Assembly: GCA_015680905.1 (NCBI GenBank)
Contig: CM027382.1
Location: 9,397,501-9,461,500 of the forward strand
Direction of reading: 5' to 3'
DNA from: Coptis chinensis
Taxonomy: Eukaryota > Streptophyta > Magnoliopsida > Ranunculales > Ranunculaceae
Length of the DNA: 64,000 bases
The stretch's first letter is position 1. The number at the start of each line of letters is the position of its first letter. The notes below the pieces were generated by a model that saw only the letters and a list, made by a program, of their open reading frames with translations, made no database searches and had not been told where the DNA came from. The position numbers and the translations under genes were made by a program. Shown piece after piece: positions 1 through 11,490 of this stretch.

Positions 1-520
1 ATTTTCTATCAAATTCAGGAATCAAACATCAATTCAACTGTCCTCACACTCCACAGCAAAATGGTGTTGTGGAGAGGAAACATAGACACATCTCTGAGTT
101 AGGAAGAACCTTATTTGCTCAAAGTATTGTTCCTTTTCATTAGTGGGTAGAAGTATTTGAAACATCCATTTTTCTTATAAACAGACTTCCAGTAAAGAGG
201 TTTAACTTCATCTCACCTTATATATGAAAAACTTTTTCATAAAACACCAAAATATCTTTTCTTCAAAAGTTATGGGTGTGCATGCTATCCTTGGCTATGC
301 CCACATACATCAAATAAGTTTCAAGCAAGAAGTAAAGAGTGTTTTTCTTGGTTATAGTTTAAATCATCAAGGTTACAAGTGTTTTGACATTTCAATTGGA
401 AAAGTTTTTACTTCAAGAAATGAAGTCTTCAATGAAAATCATTTTCCATTCAAAAGTCTTCCTTCCAACCAAAATGCATCTGAAACTTTCACAATACCTT
501 TGATCATTCCCTTTTCTTAA
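1..520 (+). pseudogene. copia integrase, C-terminal part (fragment)
   Basis: The left edge encodes the end of the integrase catalytic core. Around bases 55-90 one frame reads QNGVVERKH, which carries the catalytic glutamate of the DDE triad in copia integrases. The stretch 224-520 is open and carries the typical copia region after the core, with the motif KSVFLGYS followed by GYKCFD, just before the linker to reverse transcriptase. The two parts are in different frames with stops between. The catalytic aspartates lie upstream of the window. Bases 521-757 are a Pro/Ser/Thr-rich linker, also broken. Confidence 0.8.
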
Positions 521-757
521 TTTTTACCTTCTTCCAACAATATACTTCCTTCATCTTCAAGCTACTCAGCCACACCTCAAACACCAAATTTCACTTACAG
601 TCCTCCAGTTTCACATTTTCCTACAAATTCAACTTCAACACCTATCATATCTCAACCTTCTACCTCTGTTCAACCTCAATCATCTCAACCTTCTACCTCA
701 CAACCTACACAACCAGTAAAATAAAAAACAATTCGAAGAAGACCAGTCCCCTCTGTT

Positions 758-2402
758 GTGAATACTCATACAATGAACACACGGTTAAAAGATGGTATTG
801 TAAGGAAAAAGGCACTTCACTCTACTAAGCATCCTTTACCACGTTGTTATAGTGCTACAATTATTTTACCTTCACTTCCAACATGCTTTAGCCAAGCTTT
901 CAAGCAAAAAGAGTGGAGAGAAGCCATGGTTGAAGAATACAATGCATTACTCAAGACAAATACTTGGACTTTGGTTCCTTATAGGAATCAAAATGTAGTG
1001 CAGAACAAGTGGGTTTTTCGAATCAAGCAAATTGCTGAAGGTAAACTAGACAAGTTGAAAGCTAGATTGGTGGCTAAAGGGTTTCAACAAAAGGCTGGTG
1101 TTGATTTCAGTGAAATATACAGTCTTGTAGCAAAGGCTGCTACAATAAGATTGATTTTTACCATTGCGGTTCAAAATGATTGGGTCATCAAACAATTGGA
1201 TGTTAGCAATGCCTTCCTTCATGGTCACTTAAGAGAAGAGGTTTACATGGCACACCCTGCTAGTTTTATCAACAAGGACAAGCCATCATTTGTTTGTAAG
1301 TTAAACAAATCTTTGTATGGCCTAAAACAGGCTCCTCGTGCCTAGTACTCTAAACTTATGGGAGCTTTACTTGCATTGGGTTTTCAGACTTCTGAAGCAG
1401 ACCACTCAATCTTTGTACAAATTCATCAAGGACTAGTTACTTACATTTTGGTGTATGTTGATGACATCTTACTGACAGGAAATTCATTCTCATTGTGAAT
1501 CAATAGTTCAGAGGTTGAGCATACAATTTGCAATGAAAGACTTGGGGAATATAAGTTACTTTCTAGGTTTGTAGATTACAAGGACTAAAAACTATATGTT
1601 TTTATGTCAGACTAAATATATTTTGGATATTCTTCAAAAGCATGATATGTCAGAAGCAAAGCCTGTCTCCACCCCAGCTGTTACTAATTCAAGACTTGAT
1701 AATATCACTGGAGATTTATTAGAAGACTTTACAAAATACAGACAAATAGTTGGAGCCTTGCAATATCTTACATGGAGCAGACCAGATATTTCTTTCTCTG
1801 TAAATCAAGTTTGTCAGTACCTACAATTTCTAAGAACTACTCATTTAGCTGCAGCGAAAAGGATTTTAAGATATCTCAAAGGTACTTTAGATTATGGAAT
1901 AATGATAAGAAAAGGAAGTTCACAAATTCAAGTTTTTTTCTCGATTGACAATGGATGGGTTTCAAATAGAAGATCTACAAGTGGTTACCTAGTATTTTAT
2001 GGAAATACTCCAATTTCTTGGTCAGCAAAGAAGCAACCTATTGTCTCAAGATCAAGTACAGAGTCTGAGTACCAGTCATTAGCTCACACTGCAGTAGAAC
2101 TTTCGTGTCTTAAAAACTTATTCGGAGATCTACACATTCCTATTTACATTGAACCAGTCTTGTGGTGTGATAACATCAGTGCCATCTCATTAGCCTCAAA
2201 TCCAGTTTTTCATGTACGAACCAAACATATTGAAGTGGATTACCATTTTGTCAGAGAACTTGTCACAAGCAAAGCAATTCAAATAAAGTATGTCTGCAGC
2301 CAAGATCAACTAGCAGACATTCTGCCAAAAGGCTTATCAAAGCAACATCATATCTATCTCCAATCCAAGCAATCAGTAGTTTCTAAACCTACTTCTGCTT
2401 GA
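758..2402 (+). pseudogene. copia reverse transcriptase and RNase H (broken)
   Basis: Three pieces in sequence. 758-1345 carries the fingers and palm start (WREAMVEEYNALLKTNTW, ARLVAKGFQQ, LDVSNAFLHG) and ends at TAG just after SLYGLKQAPRA. Bases 1346-1595 carry the active site YVDD (about 1453-1464) but change frame. 1596-2402 carries the thumb (YRQIVGALQYLTWSRPDI) and a copia RNase H with the SKKQPIVSRSSTESEY-like region, a DN motif (LWCDN) and the terminal ADILPKGL, where most copias have ADILTK. The stop at 2400-2402 directly precedes the polypurine tract, as usual for this superfamily. At least one stop and two frameshifts make it non-functional. Confidence 0.88.
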
Positions 2403-2619
2403 GGGGGTATATTAGACAACAACCCACGTCAGTTAGTTTATAGAAGAAAGTTTGTTAGTGCAAAAACTGTATTCTGTTAGTTAGTTAGATTTCTATTCTG
2501 GATTCAGTTAGACTGTGAATGTAATCCTATATAAAGTGTAATTGTAATTCATAATCAGTTAATAAGAATACTTTCATTTAACACTAACTCCACTCCTGCG
2601 AACAACTATTTCTATACCA
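2401..2619 (+). repeat. copia polypurine tract and putative 3' LTR
   Basis: GAGGGGG directly after the RNase H stop is a good polypurine tract. The LTR probably starts near 2410 at TATTAGAC, which looks like a mutated TGTTAG start. A TATA box, TATATAAAG, lies at 2528-2536. The right end is placed at TATACCA near 2619 but is uncertain by some 15 bases because the 5' LTR is not in the window for comparison. Confidence 0.6.
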
Positions 2620-2689
2620 TGATATGGATCACATGCCCCGACTTCCCAAATCCATCACATGGTTTTTTTTTTCCTTCTATAATCCCATT

Positions 2690-2995
2690 ACCTTACATAA
2701 TAAGTTTCAAAATAAGTTGGGTTACAATTCAGAAAGGCTGGTGGAGACTGTACACCATTAAAACTCATAGCCCACTTGGCTATTGAGTGAGCTCCCCCAA
2801 GTTCTACTGATCCAAAAACTTTCAATAGTAGTTTGCAGAGGAGATAACATATTTATGATATTACTCAAAATCGAAAAAATTTGTCCAATCTACGTACCAA
2901 AACTTGATCATTATGTAGAGCTTCAATCACAGCTTTGTTGTCTCCAGTTAGTCTTGCAGTTTCTGGAGCATAGAGGGCAATCAGTTTGCATGCAC
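2690..2995 (-). pseudogene. RNase H-like domain fragment (LINE-tail type)
   Basis: On the minus strand one frame reads TGDNKAVIEALHND and, after a frameshift, GGAHSIAKWAMSFNGV. This is the pattern of the plant RNase H-like domain that ends many LINE ORF2 proteins: a D-x-K-x-V-I strand, then a helix holding a histidine/asparagine and ALAK-like residues. The two halves are in different frames and the start of the domain is missing. It could be a LINE relic or a relic of a host RNase H-like gene; too little is left to decide. Confidence 0.42.
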
Positions 2996-3143
2996 ATAGC
3001 TATAGCTAGAAGCCAAATATGTTAGAACGAGTACATTGGCTGCCTTGCCAGTTATTGACTTCTATTCTTGTTCAACCTTTACTTGATAGCCATAATTGTC
3101 CTTGTTGTCGAACACACTTTTAGGGTTTTTTTGACCTGCAACT

Positions 3144-3890
3144 CCATTTGAAAAACAAATTAGACTTGCCCCCAAACTAACTCGCCATCTCAGTCAACAC
3201 ATTTTGACTGTTATCTCTTTGGCCAAGGCAGTGAAATGTCTTGAATATCCTTGTAAACTACCAAAATAACCCTTGACTTCCCAATTCAAGACCCATTTTC
3301 ATGTTTGAGAAAGAAAGAGACACGTGTTGACATCTGGTCCTATCTAATCTAACGGTCACAAACACTTAATGCATTAATTTGACAAGTGTCGAAAAGAGGG
3401 GTATTGGTTAGACATGCCCCCCCCCCAATCACTATTACAATTGAATAATCTTCATTAATGCCTCCCAAACTTAAGAAACACTAATACACATTCTTATTAA
3501 TCATTATGCATGTTTATTACTTGTAACCTTCAAAATCTTGAACATCCACCATCATTTTACCTATATTAAAGTGGTACTTTTAATGATTTCAAACAAAATT
3601 GGTGCTTAATTAGTTGGGGAAGATGAACTCAAGGTTTAGGGTGCAACTTAATTATCAATGAGCTTAAGTAATGAATGTCGTTGGATGTGAGTAATTAGAT
3701 ATTGACACGTGTCATGTAATTCTCTAGTTTAAATTGGGTATTGCAAAACCAATATGACATTTTGGTAATTTTTCAACGAAAAGGGTATTCAAGACATTTC
3801 AACTGCCTTGACTATGAGATGACAGTCAAAATGTGTTGATTGAGACGGGAGTGAGTAGGGGGGCAAGTCTAATTCTATTTTCAAATGTGG
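3144..3890. mobile_element. foldback / MITE-like element with about 200 bp inverted ends
   Basis: The left end (about 3144-3345) and the right end (about 3690-3890) are imperfect reverse complements. Matching landmarks lie at equal distance from the ends: CATTTGAAAA, AATTAGACTTGCCCCC, CAACACATTTTGACTGT, GAAATGTCTTGAATA and GACACGTGT. The centre is unique AT-rich DNA with no coding potential. Length and long inverted ends fit a Mutator-type or other foldback MITE. No convincing target duplication was found, so the exact ends and the superfamily are open. Confidence 0.75.
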
Positions 3891-3979
3891 TTTTATTCAA
3901 TATTTTGGTTCCTCTAAGTAGAAGTAGAAGTTTATGACAACCTAGACCGGATGTGTATAGCTTAATCAAATCAACAAGG

Positions 3980-4162
3980 ATAACCTTAATGGGTAGTACA
4001 ATTGGTCTGCCCTTGGGTTTGCTCCCCAGTGGATAATGGTCACTAGTTCAATTCCCCTCAAGGCCACTGGAGAGGCAGTATCTGGTCGAATTTCCTACTA
4101 GGGCTCTGGGATTAGTCGAGGTGTGCGTAAGCTGGCCCGGACACCCGATTAGCCAAAAAAAA
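3980..4162 (+). mobile_element. tRNA-derived SINE, Au-like
   Basis: The 5' part has pol III promoter boxes: an A-box match TAGTACAATTG at 3994-4004 and a B-box-like AGTTCAATTCC at 4045-4055. The 3' part contains GGATTAGTCGAGGTG and GCTGGCCCGGACACC, the diagnostic tail of the plant Au SINE family, followed by an A tract. A 12 base target duplication with one mismatch flanks it (AAATCAACAAGG at 3968-3979, AAATCAACATGG at 4163-4174). The near-perfect duplication suggests a moderately recent insertion. Confidence 0.85.
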
Positions 4163-4321
4163 AAATCAACATGGTTCATTTTTTTTTATAAGGGTTGATT
4201 AGATGTTATACATTTCATTGTTTTACAAGTTGTTCCTAGGTTTAGGTCAGGTATCTGTACTGAACCAGTGAATCACTTACTAAATTGTCGAGAACCGTCT
4301 ATGTTTCTTGAACATTTTTGT

Positions 4322-4480
4322 CTCATAGGATTAGCCAAACATCTCAACGTGGACCAGCTTAAATTACAGGGAGATAGCAAAGAATTGAGGCAGCTGCTGG
4401 GAGCTAAGTCAGTTAACTAGCTAAGGATTCAATACTATGATGGGAGGAATATGATCTTAACAATATACTAGTTTTGAGCA
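4322..4480 (+). pseudogene. RNase H-like domain fragment
   Basis: A short plus-strand stretch reads GLAKHLNVDQLKLQGDSKEL and then an in-frame stop. The A-x-x-L-x-V-x-x-x-x-L-x-G-D-S-K-x-L pattern matches the middle of the plant RNase H-like domain (the strand with the second or third catalytic acid). It is flanked by AT-rich DNA. It may be part of the same old insertion as the minus-strand fragment at 2690-2995, although the strands differ. Confidence 0.38.
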
Positions 4481-4853
4481 CGCGTACGCCACGTGTTTAT
4501 TGCACATTTAGTTTGTTCTGACCAACTTTTTCAAATATATGAAACCCACAATAAATAAATTTTAAAGTTTTTTTTTAAAACAAAACAAAAAAGTGAAAGA
4601 GTGGTGGGAAGGGTTTGACTTTAACCAAAAAAAAAAAAACTAAAAAGACATTTCTGTCGGTTTTGTGAGAACGGTATTTTCCACTGGCGCATTCGGCTCA
4701 CTCACCTAGGCCTCTTTATAACATAGAATATATTAGACTCTTAATCACTCATGTATTTCAACCAGCAGCAAATATGCTTCATCTAGAGGCTTCCGTACTG
4801 GTTGTTCTCCCCAAGCGATCCAGCAACCCTGTCCCAAGAGCGGGCTCGTAATG
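4481..4853. other. intergenic, nothing recognised
   Basis: AT-rich DNA with short A and T runs and no conserved coding signal or repeat structure that I can see. Confidence 0.5.
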
Positions 4854-4861
4854 GACATAGT

Positions 4862-5032
4862 CAGGGCCAGCCCTATGCTTCAAAGGGCCCAATGCAAAGT
4901 CTGAAAAATTGGGCTTTTATTTGAGTTTCTTACACTATAATGGGTTTTTAACAGCTTCACGAGGCCCTTTTTTTTGTTTATATTGGGGCCCTATGCAAAG
5001 CCTTAGACAACATAGGCCTAGGGCCGGCCCTG
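4862..5032. mobile_element. hAT-type MITE, 171 bp
   Basis: The ends are inverted: CAGGGCCAGCCCTA on the left and the reverse complement of TAGGGCCGGCCCTG on the right. CAGGGCCGGCCC is a typical hAT terminal sequence. The element is flanked on both sides by a perfect 8 base duplication, GACATAGT (4854-4861 and 5033-5040), the length expected for hAT transposition. There is no coding capacity, so it is a non-autonomous miniature element. Confidence 0.92.
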
Positions 5033-5040
5033 GACATAGT

Positions 5041-5904
5041 GTATGGTTACATAAACAAGACGTCACTAAGAGCCTATGAGCTTCCTAAGAGGTAAAGTGG
5101 ATGGGTGTGGACGATCTGTCAATTGAGAGACCTGGGCCCCTCAGGCCCGTTTTGTGCATAAAAGATACTTTTCCATGCCAAAATCCCTTGGAGTTGGATG
5201 GTGATTAACCTGATTTTGAGATTTTGACAACCAAGAAATAGGCCTTAGCCCCCTCAATCAAATCCGATTATATATAAACTCCTCCATCACGAACGTACCC
5301 ATATAACCTCCCTTTTATTTACACATTGCCAATTAACCTCCCTGTTTTGCAGATTATGAGCAATTTGCGGTCTAATTTTTATCCCCCAAAATTTTATGTT
5401 TCCCATTCTATCATTTTCATTAAATCAAGCACTTAAATCAACTGGAGATCCTTACACTGAAGAAGAACTACCTTTTCCAATAAAGCAGATAAGTCGCGAA
5501 GATTCTTCATCCTTACACTAAAGAAGAACACCGATTTCATTGTGATAAAAAGTGGCTATATAGGTAACCATTTTATAGGTACAAAATTGAGTGGGGGGAG
5601 AAGTTGAATCTGCTTATTGCTTGTAGTGTATTTGTCGAAATGTCCATGAGGAATATAATTGCATGAACTACAATCATTTGTCTATATATTTCTCTATTCG
5701 TCGTTTCTTTGATACCACATGTGTATAACATTGTGGTTTTTGGTTATATTGGTGAAGGAATCATAAAGATGTACAAACTAGCTACTTATACTCTTCTCAT
5801 TAATTTCTTTTAGAGAGAATGGCTGATGCCTTGATGGATGAAGGACATCGTGATTGGAAGAGGTCATTAGCCTATTACTGCCATATTCAATTTGTTCATT
5901 GGTG
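5041..5904. other. intergenic, nothing recognised
   Basis: No conserved coding frame, repeat or RNA gene was recognised. Two short stretches near 5450-5540 repeat the phrase CCTTACACTRAAGAAGAAC, a local duplication of about 20 bases. Confidence 0.5.
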
Positions 5905-6760
5905 GATACGAATGCACTAGCTATTGGCACCGTACCAACTTTAAAATCTGAACAAGCTCGACTTTTGATTTTCATGTTGAAATTTAAATTTACATAGTAG
6001 TTTGACATATGAAAATTTAATTTTATAGAGTAGTTTGATATATGAAAATTTGAATTTACATAGTAGTTTGATATAAGAAAATTGAAATTTACGTATGAAA
6101 ATTTAAGTTTGCATAGTAGATTTGTGAACAAAACAAACCTGATGAAAAAACGTATGGAAATATAATTTTACATATTAGTTTTTGAAACTAAACGTGTCGG
6201 TAAAAACTTAGATAACCTATGAAATTTTATATTTGCATAGTTGTTTAAGCTATGCAAATTTGTATTTATATATAAAAATTTTAATTACACAAAAGGTTAG
6301 CTTATGAAAATTTTAATCCGCATAAAATGTAGGAGTTCTTTTTGTTCAAGATGGATAATTACTATTGAAAAAATGAAAAGACTTTCAATTCTAGGAATGA
6401 ACTAGCTATTGGCACCATACCAACTTTAAAATCTGAACAAGTTCGATTTCTGATTTTCATGTAGAAATTTAAATTTTACAGAATAATTTTTGGGATTGAA
6501 AATTTTTCGACACCTGACAGAATATATGTAAATGTATTTTTACATAGTCATATATATGTAAAACTATATTTATATAGTCATTGGAGCTATGAAAACTTAA
6601 ATTTACATAGTAACTTTTGAGATTGAAAATTTTTCGACGACACCAGACAAAATATAAATTTAAATTTTCCTATGAAAAAAAATTTCATATGAAAATTTAA
6701 AATTAAATAGGTTAAGAAGACTGTAATTTTATATTGTCATATATAAATACAAATTTACAT
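5905..6760. repeat. AT-rich tract with a duplicated 80 bp unit and short tandem motifs
   Basis: A unit of about 80 bases beginning ACTAGCTATTGGCACC occurs at about 5916-5996 and again at about 6401-6480 with only a few differences. After each copy come irregular repeats of a phrase like TTTACATAGTAGTTTGA and ATGAAAATTTAAATTT, spaced some 30-50 bases. The pattern suggests a segmental duplication inside an AT-rich satellite-like tract or the remains of a non-coding element. Confidence 0.6.
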
Positions 6761-6894
6761 AAGATGACGTCAGCCCGGTTTGTCTTTAACCCGAAATTAT
6801 AAGTAATGATTGATGACGTAAGCCCGGTTAAAAAGTTGCCACTTTTGGCAAACTTTGACTGATGCTTCCCGGCGAAGATCGCCGTTGACTGAGG

Positions 6895-8502
6895 ATGGAA
6901 ACGTCTTTGGAGCCAGGTGGAACTCCAAATCTATTACCCCCATCCCCAGCTGATGAGGGGGTGACAAATCGGGATGAGGCTCAAATCCAGAACCTTAGCT
7001 CCACCGGAATGCAAACATGGAGCTCACTTTTTACTAAGAGTAAGAATTCTAAACTTCAGCCTAACCTTACTAAAGTGTATCCTTCGTTTTCAGATGGAAT
7101 TGCTGAGGTTCCAAAAGAAATCATAACTGAAGGAATAAATCTATGGAATGAATACGTAGTAGGCTTCTTTGTGGAAAAGAGGTCATTTGTACCTTTTGTT
7201 AAGGAGGATCTTTCGTCGAAACAATGGAAGTTAACAGCGATTTTACTATGATGGCAGATATAAAATATTTTCTACTTTAAATTTGTCAATGATGAGGATA
7301 AACAGCCGAAGTTATAGACCATGGACCCCCTTCTCCTTAGGGTAGAATATTTGTTGTGAGACCATGGACTCCATCAATTGACAAATACAGAAATGGGATC
7401 AAAGCTCTTCCCATTTGGATTCGAGTGGATCTCCCAAAACATCGTGGACAAAAATGGTATAGATTTCATATCTAGCATCATTGGTTTGCATGGATGATGC
7501 TACGACAAGAAGGAATATCATATGCAAGAATCTGCGTAGTTGTCGACATAGAGTTTAAGTTTCCGCCCTTTATTCTGTCAAGATTGGCGAGGGGATATAG
7601 TAGACATTGGTCTAGATTATGAATGGGTTCCCCGACTTATGCACTAGTTGCAAGATTTTTGGTCATTCGAATCAAAATGCATAAAAACAAAGAAGTGAGT
7701 GCACGAGAATCCGGTCATACAACCACGGATGGCTAGAACACGGGTTGTGAACAAACCAAGGAAACAACATATCGAGATGGACGCCAAAAAGAATACTCTC
7801 ACAAAGCCGGACAAAGCCGCTTAAGGGATAAAAATGGAACAAACTGTCACTAATGATGGTCGTGAGGATACTCGGTTATTATAACGAAGAAGTTGGCCAA
7901 ACACAAGAGAGAACTTTGGAGAAGTTTGAAGCCCTTGAACCTTCATTGCGGGAGGTTCACAAGTCGTAGTTCATTCCGAGGTACAAGCTTCAAACAGATT
8001 TTGCAGTGACTCATGCATTGGAGAGGATGAAGGTGTGCAGGAATCTGAAACTGAGATTGAAAAGCAAAATAACATGGAAATAGTACCATATGTGGCAGCC
8101 ATTTCCAGAAATGAACAAGAACTGTTACAGGAGGACAAATTTGAGGAGGTCCGAACTGAATTTGAGCCATCAGAAGTGGGTTCTCTGAATACAGAAGGAG
8201 AAGAAGGAAATTCGGAAGCTTCTAAAGAAAAAAAAGTTTACTCAATCAAGAGAAGAGAAATTCGGCAGGAGGATAGCTACTCGGTAAGTGAAGAGGAATT
8301 CGAGAAAGAATATTTTTCAGACCACCTTGATTCTGAAGAAGATTCAGAGGTAGCTGGAATGTTAGAATCTCCACCAATAAATGGTATTAGTGTCAAAACT
8401 AAACAGCCTAATAGCGGCCCTCTAGTCGACCCGGGATGGCATAAGGCCAAGAGGAAGTCTAGAAACAAGGCCAAAAGGGGCAGCCAAAGTCAGAAAAGAT
8501 AA
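6895..8502 (+). pseudogene. LINE ORF1 (gag-like, DUF4283 type), broken
   Basis: The start ATG at 6895 opens 118 codons with the N-terminal part of the DUF4283-type domain (WSSLFTKSKNS, then VPKEIITEGINLWNEYVVGFF). From 7250 to 8030 the frame is lost; scattered frames still show the end of that domain (ALPIWIRVDLPKH) and remains of a zinc-knuckle region. 8035-8502 is an acidic, Glu/Ser-rich C-terminal part ending in a basic run of Lys and Arg. ORF1 proteins of plant L1 elements bind the element RNA. This copy cannot make a full protein. Confidence 0.7.
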
Positions 8503-8550
8503 TAATGAAGAAAAGGAAGAGAATGCAATAGGAGGAGAGTATCAACGCCA

Positions 8551-11490
8551 TTGCAAATTACACAACATTCATATAATAGCAAAAAAGGGACCAAGAGTGG
8601 GGTCGGGAATACAACCCCAACTATTTTAATGATTAATTTAGCATGTTGGAATATGAGAGGGTTTAACCAACCCTTCAAACACATTGAGGTAAGGGATTTG
8701 ATACGCAAGTATGATATAAGTCTGATGGGGTTGATCGAAACAAGAGTGAAGAACAGCAAGATGGATGAAATAGTGAATAAATGTTGCTATCAGTGGCAGA
8801 GTGTGCATAACTATAATTTTAGTGAGCTGGGTAAGATATGGGTTTGCTGGGACCCCAAGAGGGCATCTGTGTCCAATGTGCAAGTAGACTGCCAGTGCAT
8901 CACAATGGAGGTCATAACTACTACTGGAAAGGAGTTTTGCGTGACTATTATCTATGCGAGTACAGAAAACATATCAAGAAGAACCTTATGGAGTAGAATC
9001 ATTGATCTTTCTTGTTCTATAACAAAGCCATGGATTCTTCTAGGTGACTATAATTCTATTTTGAACCCTCAGGAGAAAGTGGGAGGGGCTGATGTAAGGC
9101 CTATTCATTTTGTAGACCTACTAAACTGTGTTACTAGTGCAAGCCTGGTGGATATTAAGTATAGAGGAAATTTCATGACATGGTCTAACAGACAAGGGAA
9201 TAGAATTTGCAGTAAATTGGACCGAGTTATGGGGAACGATGAATGGATTAGGGAATTTAGTGACTATGAAGCTGAGTTTCTCAACCCAGGAGCAACCTCA
9301 GACCACTCTGCCGTGATTGTATACTCAGTACAGCAGCGAAATCATAAGAGGAAGGGGTTCAAATTTTTTAACTACTGGGTAAAAGAAGCAGGGTTTATGG
9401 AAGTGGTGGAGAAAGCATGGGTAGAAGATGTAGTAGGGAATCCAATGTACATTTTTATGAAGAAACTAAAGCATGTGAAAGCAGCACTGATAGAATGGAA
9501 TAGAGAAAAGGTAGGCAATGTCACTACAAGGGTTGTGGAAACGAAGAGAGCACTAGATACATTGCAGACGAATCTACAAGCAGATCCTTTGAATGCTAAC
9601 CTTATCAGAACTGAACGAGTGGCACTTGCACAATATGTTAAAGCTTCTAAGTCTGAAGAGGAGTTTCAAAGGCAGAAGTCGAGGGACCAGACAATTGTGC
9701 TTGGGGATAATAACACGAGCTATTTCTTTAAAACGGTGCAAGCAAGAAGAGTTATGAACAGGATAACTTGTGTAAAAGACATGAATGGGAGGCTGTTGGA
9801 TGATGTAACTGAAATTGGTAGTGCATGTGAAGACTATTATAAAGAACTATATGGGCCAGACCAATTGCCAACTCTGGATTTCTCTGCCTTCAATGACTTA
9901 CCACCAAAGCCACACATTTCTGAAGCCATGAAGATGAGTCTTGTTGCTGATATAACTAGGAATGAAATCACACAAGCTTTATCAGATATATGCAGCGACA
10001 AAGCCCCAGGTAGCGATGGATTTTCCTCCTTCTTCTTCAAGGCCACATGGAGAATTATTGGTGAGGATTTCATTAAAGCAATTAAAAATTTCTTTGTATC
10101 TAGTAGAATGCTTCAAGAAGTTAACGCTACATGTATCACCCTAGTTCCAAAGAATGTGAGTCCTACATCCTTAAGTGACTATAGGCCCATTGCTTGCTGT
10201 GGAGTTATTTATAAATGCATTACAAAGATACTAATGAGCAGGATGAAAGGCTTCATTTCTATGGTAGTAGCAGATGATCAATCCGCGTTTATTCCGGGAA
10301 GAAACATCCAGGACAATATTTTGCTATCACATGAGCTTCTACATAATTATCATCGAAGGGGAGGGCCCCCAAGATGTGCGGCAAAAATTGATCTCAGGAA
10401 GGCTTATGATTCTATTAGATGGGAAGCTGTTAGTTTCTCTCTGCAAAGAATTGGAGTTCCAGCTAAATTTATTGATTGGATCAAGGTATGCATTGCCACT
10501 CCAGTGTTCTCTATAATGCTTAATGGCGCTCCTTATGGCTATTTTAAGAGCAAGAGAGGTATCAGGCAGGGGGACCCCATGTCACCATACTTGTTTGTAC
10601 TAGTTATGGATTTATTCCATGAACTCATGCTGCAAACAGTTCAAGTGGGAGAGTTTAAACTTCATTACAGATGCAAAGACCCTATTATCACTCATTTACG
10701 GATGATCTTATAGCCTTCATGCATGGAGATATTGAACCGCAAATTCTTTGAAATTACACCGCCATCTTTAAGAAGTGTACGGGGCTGGAAGTCAATATAG
10801 AAAAGAGTGCACTCTTCTTTGCTGGGCTGGAAGATAACCTTCGTGACGATATACAAAACGTCATACAGTTTCTGAAAGGAAGTCTGCCTGTGAAGTATCC
10901 GGGGCTACCACTGATCACAACAAGTGATTGTGCTCCCTTGATATCTAGGGTGGCAAACATAATTCAATCATGGAAAGGAAGGTCCTTATCTTATGCGGGA
11001 AGGCTACAACTAGTGAAGGCTGTATTGAACAACATTAGTATGTATTGGGCGTCATGTTTTATGCTCCCAAAGAGTACTATTGAGGACATCAATAGACTAT
11101 GCAGAAATTTCCTCTGGACTGGACCGGATTGTGCAACATCTCATGCATTGGTGTCATGGGCAAATGTGTGTTACCCTTATGAGGAAGGGGGATTGGGAGT
11201 GCGAGATATTGCAGCAGTGAATATGGCAGCTAATCTGAAACATCTCTCGAATCTGGTGAGTAATAAGAAAACATTTGGGTAATTGAATCTTACAAAAAAG
11301 GACTTACGGCATATGGCAATCCCTAATGATTGCTCCCGGAGTCGGAGAGGTATCTTGAAGAATAGAAAGGAAGGAAAGGATATTGGCTTTGCATCAAATA
11401 GGGAATGGGGTGAATACAAGGTTGAAGTGGCATTGGGATTCTTAAAGCATTCTTTCCTCAAGCCTTATTGCATAGATCTACATGCAATCT
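8551..11490 (+). pseudogene. LINE ORF2: endonuclease and reverse transcriptase, frameshifted
   Basis: 8551-10713 is one open frame. The endonuclease starts near LACWNMRG and keeps the expected acids: N in WNMRG, E in GLIETRV, D in LLGDYNSIL, and the terminal SDHSA. The reverse transcriptase follows with APGSDGF, RPIACC, KIDLRKAYDSIRW and RQGDPMSPYLFVLVMD. The frame breaks at about 10690, just before the active site, which reads FTDD instead of the usual FADD in the next frame. The thumb region follows at 10890-11282 (KYPGLPL, GRLQLVKAVL, WGP-like FLWTGPD). The frameshift separates the palm from its catalytic aspartates, so this copy is dead. Confidence 0.9.

Larger units (their letters stand above)
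1..2619 (+). mobile_element. Ty1/copia retrotransposon, 3' part, decayed
   Basis: Domain order is integrase, reverse transcriptase, RNase H, then a polypurine tract and a putative 3' LTR. Integrase before reverse transcriptase is the Ty1/copia order. The element enters from the left edge, so its 5' LTR, gag and protease are outside the window. Stops and frameshifts split the polyprotein into at least four open pieces, so it cannot move by itself. Confidence 0.9.

Noticed and set aside
2783-3025. Plus-strand open frame of 80 codons
   Set aside because: No conserved pattern; the opposite strand carries an RNase H-like relic, of which this is the shadow.
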